In this document: piece after piece, positions 58,639-64,000 of the stretch
How the letters are laid out: each line of letters begins with the position of its first letter
How positions within the stretch are numbered: position 1 is the first letter of the stretch
Assembly: GCF_009709555.1 (NCBI RefSeq)
Contig: NZ_WJBG01000114.1
Location: 94,941 to 158,940 of the forward strand
Source of the DNA: Streptomyces blattellae
Lineage (GTDB): Bacteria; Actinomycetota; Actinomycetes; Streptomycetales; Streptomycetaceae
DNA length: 64,000 nucleotides
Direction of reading: 5' to 3'
Translations under genes and position numbers: made by a program
Notes under the pieces: generated by a model
The model's database searches: none
What the model saw: the letters and a program-made list of their open reading frames with translations, nothing else
What the model was told of the DNA's origin: nothing

Positions 58639-59616
58639 ATGCCCCGCAGGGCTGCGACGAGGCCGGCCACCCCGCTCGCCCGGCGGCCGTCCCGCCACCC
58701 TGCCGCGGACGAGACTGCCGCGGGCGGCGAGAGCCACCCGCCGGACGAAGCGGTCTTCGCCGTGGGAGGTCTGCTGCGCACGGTCCAGCAGGTTCACGAC
58801 CGGCTGTGGCAGGAGTTGGTGCCCGGCGGGTACACCTCACCGCAGTTCGCCGTACTGCACCGGCTGCGGATGCGTCCGGACATCGACCAGCGCACCCTCG
58901 GCGAAGGGCTGAGCCTGGACAAGGCCACCGTCGCCGACCTCGTGGCCCGGATGGACCAGGCGGGGCTGATCGGCCGCGAGCGCGCCGCCGGCGACGCCGG
59001 CCGCTACACGCTGCGGCTCACCGGTACGGGCAGGGCCGTATTCACGGGCCTCGCCCCGTGGGTCGCCCAGGTGCAGTTGCGGCTCACCGCGGCCCTGGGT
59101 CCGCAGGACACCGGCCGGTTCCTCCGCCTGATGCAGACGGTCACCAGCGTCATCCCCGGCGCCTGGACCCCCACGACGCCCGCGCTGGTGCTGATCGGGC
59201 TGCCCGCCGACCCCGCGCACAACCCCGGCTACCTGGTCCGGGTCGCTCAGCAGCGGCACACCCGGTACTGGGCGGATGCCGTGGGAACACGCCTCACCGC
59301 CCCTCAGCAGGGCGTGCTCCACCGGCTCGCCCGTGAGCCGGGCATCGACCAGACGACGCTCGCCGAACGCGTGGCTCTGCCCAAGGCACCGGCCGGAGAG
59401 ATCGTCAAACGGCTGACCGCCCGCGGTGAGGTACAGCGCACACCGGACCCGCACGACGGCCGCCGCAAGCTGCTCACCCTGACCAGCAAGGGGTTCAACG
59501 TGCTGTACGAGGTGATGCCCGCGGCCCGGGAAGTCCAGCGCCGCCTGACCCAGGACCTCACGGCGGACGAACGCGACGAGCTGCTCGCCCTGCTCGGACG
59601 GTTGAGCAAGGCATAG
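58639..59616 (+). CDS. tandem MarR-family regulator (two winged-helix domains)
   Basis: 325 residues, twice the usual MarR length. The first domain is about 40-175 (TSPQFAVLHRLRMRPDIDQR; TLGEGLSLDKATVADLVARM), the second about 185-325 (LTAPQQGVLHRLAREPGIDQ; TTLAERVALPKAPAGEIVKR). The second carries the DPHDGRRKLLTLTSKG wing. MarR proteins normally work as homodimers, so this is a natural single-chain dimer. It stands just before gentisate dioxygenase and likely controls that set in response to an aromatic acid. AAGGAGGGG precedes ATG 58639. Confidence 0.88.
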   Translation: MPRRAATRPATPLARRPSRHPAADETAAGGESHPPDEAVFAVGGLLRTVQQVHDRLWQELVPGGYTSPQFAVLHRLRMRPDIDQRTLGEGLSLDKATVADLVARMDQAGLIGRERAAGDAGRYTLRLTGTGRAVFTGLAPWVAQVQLRLTAALGPQDTGRFLRLMQTVTSVIPGAWTPTTPALVLIGLPADPAHNPGYLVRVAQQRHTRYWADAVGTRLTAPQQGVLHRLAREPGIDQTTLAERVALPKAPAGEIVKRLTARGEVQRTPDPHDGRRKLLTLTSKGFNVLYEVMPAAREVQRRLTQDLTADERDELLALLGRLSKA

Positions 59617-59620
59617 GGCC

Positions 59621-59658
59621 GGCACGGGGCGGAACGGGGCGGAACGGGGCGGAACGGC
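59621..59658. repeat. 10-bp tandem repeat after the MarR gene
   Basis: Four copies of GGAACGGGGC (first GGCACGGGGC, last partly altered), starting right after the regulator's stop. Confidence 0.8.
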
Positions 59659-59679
59659 AGGCCCACCCCCCTCGGTAAT

Positions 59680-59688
59680 TAGTAACTA
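59680..59688 (+). promoter_or_regulatory. short palindrome in the gentisate promoter
   Basis: TAGTAACTA lies in an AT-rich island 30 bp before the gentisate dioxygenase ATG. It is a possible MarR operator. Confidence 0.35.
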
Positions 59689-59717
59689 CACGAACCCTTC
59701 GGGAAAGGAAGTCGGAG

Positions 59718-60788
59718 ATGGCCACACATCGTTTCCACGCGGCTGATGACGCGGCACTGAACGCCTTGTACGAGGACATCGCCGACAAGGACCTCCAGCC
59801 CCTGTGGGAACTCAGCGGTCTGCTCACCCCGACCCCGAACGTCCGGGCCGTGCCCCACCGCTGGCTCGGCAAGGAGCTGCGTGAGCTGGGCGAGCGGGCC
59901 GGAGAGCTGGTCCCGGTCGACCGGGGCGGCGACCGCCGGGTGCTGTCCTTGAGCAACCCGGGCCTCGGCGGCGCCCCCTACGCCACCGCCACGCTGTGGG
60001 GCGCCGTGCAGTACCTCGGCCCCGGTGAGACCGCGCCCGCGCACCGCCACACCCCGGCCGCACTGCGCTTCGTACTGGACGGCGAGGGAGTGTGGACCGC
60101 GGTGGACGGAGACCCGCTGCACATGTCCGCCGGGGACCTGATCCTGACCCCGAGCTGGACCTGGCACGAGCACCACAACCCCGGTGACCTGCCGATGACG
60201 TGGTTCGACGCGCTCGACCTGCCGCTCGTCGAGGCGCTGGACGCGGTGTTCTTCGAGCCGGGCGACGGGCGTGCGGCTCCCTCGGCGAACGCCGGACTCT
60301 CCGCCTCCGAGCGCCGGTTCGGCGGCGGACCCGGTCTGCTGCCCGGCGGCACGTCGGCACCCGCCCCCGCGCACTCCCCGCTGCTGCGCTACCGCTGGGC
60401 GGACACCGACCGTGCCCTCACCGGCCGGCTCGGCGAGCCGGGCTCCGAGGCCGCACGGACCGGGCACGCGCACGTGCGGTTCGCCGACCCCACCAGCGGG
60501 CGGGACGTGATGCCCACCATGCGGTGCGAGATGCACCGCTATCTGCCCGGGCACACGGCTCCTGCCGAGCGCCGCACCGGCTCGGCGCTGATCGCGGTCT
60601 TCCGCGGCGCGGGCGCCGTCGAACTGGACGGCGTCGTGGAGTCCCTGGCTCCCGGTGACCTGATCGCCGTCCCGTCGTGGACGTCCGTACGTATCCGCGC
60701 GGACGAGCCGCTGCAGCTGTTCTCGGTCAGCGACGCCCCCGTCCTGGAGGCCCTGGGCCTGTACCGGACAGAGGCCGGCGCCGGCTGA
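59718..60788 (+). CDS. gentisate 1,2-dioxygenase
   Basis: 356 residues, a double cupin. The first cupin holds the iron ligands in APAHRHTPAALRFVLDGEGV (two His) and SWTWHEHHNP. The second cupin is around EMHRYLPGHTAPAERRTGSA, with fewer metal residues, as in the family. It cleaves gentisate (2,5-dihydroxybenzoate) to maleylpyruvate with O2 and Fe(II). GAAAGGAAG precedes the ATG. A ring-cleavage hydrolase gene lies 194 bp downstream. Confidence 0.93.
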   Translation: MATHRFHAADDAALNALYEDIADKDLQPLWELSGLLTPTPNVRAVPHRWLGKELRELGERAGELVPVDRGGDRRVLSLSNPGLGGAPYATATLWGAVQYLGPGETAPAHRHTPAALRFVLDGEGVWTAVDGDPLHMSAGDLILTPSWTWHEHHNPGDLPMTWFDALDLPLVEALDAVFFEPGDGRAAPSANAGLSASERRFGGGPGLLPGGTSAPAPAHSPLLRYRWADTDRALTGRLGEPGSEAARTGHAHVRFADPTSGRDVMPTMRCEMHRYLPGHTAPAERRTGSALIAVFRGAGAVELDGVVESLAPGDLIAVPSWTSVRIRADEPLQLFSVSDAPVLEALGLYRTEAGAG

Positions 60789-60904
60789 GTGCTGCCGCTC
60801 TCCCCGACGACCTGGCCCAGACCTCGACGCACGGCCCCGGCTTCCACCCCGGCCCCGACTTCCGCCCCGGCTTCCGCCCCGGCCCCGGCTTCGGCCCTTG
60901 TCCT

Positions 60905-60956
60905 TGCCCCTGCCCCTGCCCCTGCCCCTGCCCCTGCCCCTGCCCCTGCCCCTGCC
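60905..60956. repeat. hexanucleotide tandem repeat TGCCCC
   Basis: About eight uninterrupted copies of TGCCCC between the dioxygenase and hydrolase genes, preceded by a looser CCCCGGCTTCCG repeat (about 60830-60895). It ends 27 bp before the next start and may vary in copy number. Confidence 0.85.
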
Positions 60957-60982
60957 ACAGTGCCCCCGTTTAGGAGTTCCCC

Positions 60983-61912
60983 ATGCGCATCGCCCGTTTC
61001 AACGACGACCGAATCGGCGTGATCGTCGACGGCCGTGTCCTCGACGTCACCGACCAGATCGCCGCTCAGCTCGCCGCGCCGCCGTATCAGGCCTCTCACA
61101 GCCTCCCCAGCCTCCCCCGCCTGCTGATCACCTACTTCGCCGCCGTACGGCCGATGCTGGAACAGCTGGTCGCGGAGCTGGGCCCGGACGCGGGCCTGCC
61201 GCTGGAGGACGTAAGGCTGCTGGCCCCCCTGGCCGACCCGACGAAGATCGTCGCGGCCCCGGTCAACTACCGCGACCACCAGTCCGAGATGAACGAGGCA
61301 TCCCACGTGAGTTCGCTCGGTTTCTTCCTCAAGTCGCCGTCCTCGATCCTCGACCCCGGCGGCACCGTCCGCCTGCCGTACACGGACCGGCGCTTCGACC
61401 ATGAGGCCGAGTTCGCGCTCATCGTCGGCCGCCGCGCCAGCCACGTCACGCCGGAGGAGGCCCTGGGGTACGTCTTCGGCTACACGGGCCTGATGGACAT
61501 CACCATGCGCGGCGGCGAGGACCGCTCGACCCGCAAGTCCTTCGACACCTTCACCCCGCTGGGGCCGTGGATCGTCACCCCGGACGAACTCGGCTCGCCC
61601 GAGGACGTGGACCTGGAGCTGAGCGTCAACGGCGAGCTCCGGCAGAAGGCGAACACCCGGGACCTGATCTGGTCGGCGGCGCGCTTCCTCGCCTACGCCT
61701 CCACCGTCACCGTGCTGGAGCCCGGTGACGTGGTCACCACGGGCACCCCCGCCGGAGTCGCCCCGATCGAGGACGGCGACCGCGTCGAACTGACCGTGGA
61801 AGGCATCGGCCACCTGTACGTGGACGTGACCGCCGAGGGCTCGGTGCCCTGCCCGACCGGAGGGGCCGGCCGCGGTCCCGTGCCGCCGCCCGCCCCCGGA
61901 GACAGCAAATGA
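60983..61912 (+). CDS. fumarylacetoacetate hydrolase family protein, probable fumarylpyruvate/maleylpyruvate hydrolase
   Basis: 309 residues. The FAH core begins IVAAPVNYRDHQSEMNEASH. The metal-binding acidic ligands lie in RFDHEAEFALIVGRRASHVT, with GYTGLMDITMRGGEDRSTRK and the closing FLAYASTVTVLEPGDVVTTG and TPAGVAPIEDGD. Next to gentisate dioxygenase it should cleave the ring-opened product to pyruvate and a C4 acid. No maleylpyruvate isomerase is encoded here, so either direct hydrolysis of maleylpyruvate or an isomerase elsewhere is implied. TAGGAG precedes the ATG. Confidence 0.9.
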   Translation: MRIARFNDDRIGVIVDGRVLDVTDQIAAQLAAPPYQASHSLPSLPRLLITYFAAVRPMLEQLVAELGPDAGLPLEDVRLLAPLADPTKIVAAPVNYRDHQSEMNEASHVSSLGFFLKSPSSILDPGGTVRLPYTDRRFDHEAEFALIVGRRASHVTPEEALGYVFGYTGLMDITMRGGEDRSTRKSFDTFTPLGPWIVTPDELGSPEDVDLELSVNGELRQKANTRDLIWSAARFLAYASTVTVLEPGDVVTTGTPAGVAPIEDGDRVELTVEGIGHLYVDVTAEGSVPCPTGGAGRGPVPPPAPGDSK

Positions 61913-61951
61913 CCTGCGTCGTGGATTCCCCCGGCTTCCCTTGAGGGAGCG

Positions 61952-62698
61952 TCAGTCCCGCTGCATGAAGGACAGGTTCTCGGCGCCCCGTACGGCCGCG
62001 TCCACCAGTTCCCGGACCCGGTCGGCGGGCACCGCGACGCCAGGCGTTTCGAACATCCAGCGGAAGGTCTCCTCCTGGCTCAGGCCCTCGGGCCGCTCAC
62101 CGAGGTAGGACATGACATAGACGGGGGTGCCCGGTTCGCTGCGCCAGCTGTCGGCGAGCGTGCCGAAGTCCACCGCGTCGTGGCCGAGCGCGTCCAGCAG
62201 CTGCCCGACCTGCGCCTTGGCCGCCCCGTCGTCACCGGCGATGGGCAGGGCGCTGCGGTCGGAGGCGCCGGCGGGGCGGGCGAGGGTGAACAGCTGGCGG
62301 GCACCGATGTTGTTGAACCCCTTGACCACATGGGAGTCGACCAGATGGCGCTGCACCAGTTCGCTGGAGGTCGTCTCGCGCGCGTCCAGTGCGGCGATGC
62401 GGCCGTCGCGGTCCGGGTAGTAGTTCAGCGTGTCGATCACTGTCTTGCCCGCCAGGGCCCCCGCGGGGAGCTGGTCGTAGGCGTGCAGCGGGATGGTCGC
62501 CACCACCAGGTCGCCGGCCTGTGCGGCTTCGGCGGGCGTCGCCGCCCGGGCGCGGTCACCGAGTTCGGCGACGAGATCGGCGAGGGTCTCGGGGCCTCGC
62601 GAGTTACTCAGAACGACGTCCAGACCAGCCGCGACGGCGAGCCGGGCGACGGTGCTGCCGATCATCCCGCTGCCGATGAGTCCGAGGGTCTTGGTCAT
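61952..62698 (-). CDS. F420-dependent NADP reductase-like oxidoreductase
   Basis: 248 residues. The nucleotide-binding motif is TKTLGLIGSGMIGSTVARLA, then VVLSNSRGPETLADLV, LVVATIPLHAYDQLP, TVIDTLNYYPDRDG and VVKGFNNIGARQLFTLA. It is related to npdG at 31177 but has Ser-Arg-Gly instead of the NADPH-selecting Arg pattern and a longer C-terminus. A role as NAD(P)- or F420-dependent reductase is likely; the substrate is unknown. It is divergent from a decayed TetR gene that probably controlled it. Confidence 0.82.
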   Translation of the reverse strand: MTKTLGLIGSGMIGSTVARLAVAAGLDVVLSNSRGPETLADLVAELGDRARAATPAEAAQAGDLVVATIPLHAYDQLPAGALAGKTVIDTLNYYPDRDGRIAALDARETTSSELVQRHLVDSHVVKGFNNIGARQLFTLARPAGASDRSALPIAGDDGAAKAQVGQLLDALGHDAVDFGTLADSWRSEPGTPVYVMSYLGERPEGLSQEETFRWMFETPGVAVPADRVRELVDAAVRGAENLSFMQRD

Positions 62699-63446
62699 GA
62701 TTCCGATTCTCCATTCGATTCCTGAAACGAGCGACATCGCCCGGGCGGCCGTGCGGGCCGGGTTGTCGCAGGTGGCCTTCGGACTGTTCCTGCGCAGCAC
62801 CATCCTGCGCTGCTTCGGCACCGAGGAAGACGCCGTCCTCAGTGCGGTGGACGCACACGGCGAGCAGGTCGCCGACGCCGTACGCGCCCGTCCCGCCGGC
62901 GAGGACGACTGGACGGCGCTGCGGGGCGCGATCGACACCGCCATCCGCCACTGCCGCCAGGACCCGGGCGGGCTGGCGAGGACCCGGCTCATACGGGAGA
63001 CTCCCGCGCTGCGCGCCCGGCAACTGGAGCAGCAGTTCAGATGGCGGCCCCTCCTGGCAGGTCGTGTCCCGCCTCGTGCGTAAGCGACCCTGCTCGACGC
63101 GTACCGGTAAGCCGCGCGTCGGCCGGCCGCAGGGGACGCGGCGCCCGCCCCGTGTGCGGCTGACCTGCCGTCAGCGCCAATGGCGGCTCCCAGCCACGTC
63201 GATACGGGCGATGACCTCCGCATTCCGCGTACTTGACCGGCTACACCATCGGCGGGACGCCACCGTGGGGCGGGCCCTCGCCGAGCGCACCGGGCAGCGC
63301 AGCCGGAGAGTCTGGCTCTGTCGGTGAAGTCGGCCGCCGCGCTGGACTGCCGCAACATCGCCCTCGCCCACTGGACCGCCTCCGACGGCCGCCTCGACCT
63401 GGAGGAACTCCTGGACGAGGCGTTCGCCGCCCTCTCCGCGCGCTGA
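62697..63446 (+). pseudogene. decayed TetR-family regulator
   Basis: The first part reads DIARAAVRAGLSQ and then CFGTEEDAVLSAVDAHGEQV, the second half of a TetR HTH with a foreign insertion (VAFGLFLRSTI) and no first helix. It continues as a normal helical domain to QFRWRPLLAGR and stops at 63083. The expected C-terminal helices reappear downstream in the same frame (SVKSAAALDCRNIALAHWTA, then SDGRLDLEELLDEAFAAL) and end at 63446. Between them 230 bp do not match. The gene has clearly lost function. Confidence 0.7.
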
Positions 63447-63471
63447 CCGACTGGGAGCAAGGGCGCTGCGT

Positions 63472-64000
63472 TCAGGTGATGTGGGAGTGGGTCCCGATGC
63501 GGTGCCACGTCCGGTTGACGTACACCAGCCCGTCACTGGAGGCCAGCGTGTCGAACGACTCCGGCTGCACACTGGATTCGAGGGCTTCGGCCACGATCAC
63601 CGTCGAGCCGCCGACCTCCATCCGGTCGCGGACGCGGGCGCGGATCCACACCGGAGCCTCCGTGAAAACGGGTTCACCCGTCGCCAGCCGTTCCCAGCGG
63701 GTCGTGTCGGCGAACCTGTCGATACCGCTCGTGGCGCCCAGCCGGGCCAGGTCGAGACTGTCGGCGTTCAGCAGGTGAACGACGACCGTCTCCGCCTCCT
63801 TGAGCGTGGGCGTGCTGGAGGACAGGGCGGACAAAGAGAACAATATGAGCGGCGGCTCGGCACTGACCGATGACACCGACGTCGCGGTCAGGGCCACGGG
63901 GCCGGCGCCGGCGTCGGCCGTGATCAGCGACACGCCACCCGGGTAGAGGCGGAACGCCATCTTGAAGGCATCCGCGGGCAGTACGGGAATCGGCTCGGCC
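63472..64000 (-). CDS. flavin reductase-like protein (partial, start beyond the window)
   Basis: At least 176 residues. The frame is open to the right edge (AEPIPVLPADAFKMAFRLYP), so the true start lies past 64000; the ATG at 63960 is internal. The split-barrel FMN-binding core is GGVSLITADAGAGPVALTAT, SVSSVSAEPPLILFSLS and VVVHLLNADSLDLARLGATS, closing with LVYVNRTWHRIG. The enzyme reduces FMN or FAD with NAD(P)H, often to feed a monooxygenase. In this catabolic neighbourhood a partner hydroxylase would be expected further right. Confidence 0.88.
   Translation of the reverse strand, partial: AEPIPVLPADAFKMAFRLYPGGVSLITADAGAGPVALTATSVSSVSAEPPLILFSLSALSSSTPTLKEAETVVVHLLNADSLDLARLGATSGIDRFADTTRWERLATGEPVFTEAPVWIRARVRDRMEVGGSTVIVAEALESSVQPESFDTLASSDGLVYVNRTWHRIGTHSHIT

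Noticed and set aside
1..64000. tRNA or rRNA genes
   Set aside because: No cloverleaf with a TTCGA-type T arm and CCA-side acceptor pairing, and no rRNA core sequence, was recognised on either strand by reading; a covariance-model scan would settle it.

Overview
The window is chromosomal DNA from a high-GC actinomycete, almost certainly a Streptomyces. The evidence is the strong G/C bias at third codon positions, many GTG/TTG starts and 4-bp ATGA/GTGA gene overlaps, a core block of glnE, glnA2, nadE, panB and map, a SARP/BTAD regulator, twin-arginine and LAXTG-type secretion signals, DtxR-family iron boxes, F420 enzymes and DUF5753/DUF6879-type accessory genes. No rRNA, tRNA or CRISPR was found.

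Layout. 0.5-12.1 kb is core metabolism: glnE (GS adenylyltransferase), a broken FMN-binding oxidase-like gene, a VOC protein, a glutamine-synthetase-family enzyme (glnA2-like), a DUF3105/DUF305 pair, a secreted S53 protease and NAD synthetase. 12.4-20.1 kb is accessory DNA: a methyltransferase with very short upstream ORFs, and divergent from it a four-gene overlapping operon (double-HTH protein, ImmA/IrrE metallopeptidase, MAB_1171c-like membrane protein, FAD monooxygenase). The two directions are separated by a striking set of four AACGATCGTT-type boxes. After it come scars of an MFS gene and of ISL3- and IS3-type elements. 20.2-31.9 kb returns to ordinary genes: a proline-rich membrane protein, an endonuclease/exonuclease/phosphatase protein, panB, a drug-efflux-type ABC pair, a large SARP-ATPase regulator, an M50 peptidase, a perfect-TIR MITE and npdG.

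32.0-46.9 kb holds a sialidase-like protein, an MFS remnant, map, and then a heme/iron block: heme oxygenase, PhzF-like protein, two HtaA heme-binding surface proteins, hmuU/hmuV permease and ATPase, and efeO-efeB-efeU with a lipoprotein. Three iron boxes lie in front of the heme oxygenase, the htaA/hmuUV region and efeO, so this reads as one iron-repressed program: capture heme at the wall, import it, release iron with HmuO or the DyP peroxidase EfeB, and import free iron with EfeUO. No hemin-binding lipoprotein (HmuT) is present; only a short tail remains in its expected place.

46.9-64 kb is mixed: a 12-copy tandem repeat, a prim-pol-domain protein, a TetR regulator divergent from a DUF6243 gene with two matching operators, a DUF5753/DUF6879 pair divergent from four tiny overlapping genes, an Rsm22-like methyltransferase, a serine hydrolase and Bcr/CflA exporter, a Gfo/Idh/MocA oxidoreductase, MazG-like and RibD-like proteins, and a gentisate catabolic set (tandem-MarR regulator, gentisate 1,2-dioxygenase, fumarylacetoacetate-hydrolase family enzyme). 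It ends in an F420-reductase-like protein, a decayed TetR gene and a flavin reductase cut by the window edge.

The best candidate for something undescribed is the 12.5-17.7 kb divergent module, because its promoters and boxes form a near mirror image.
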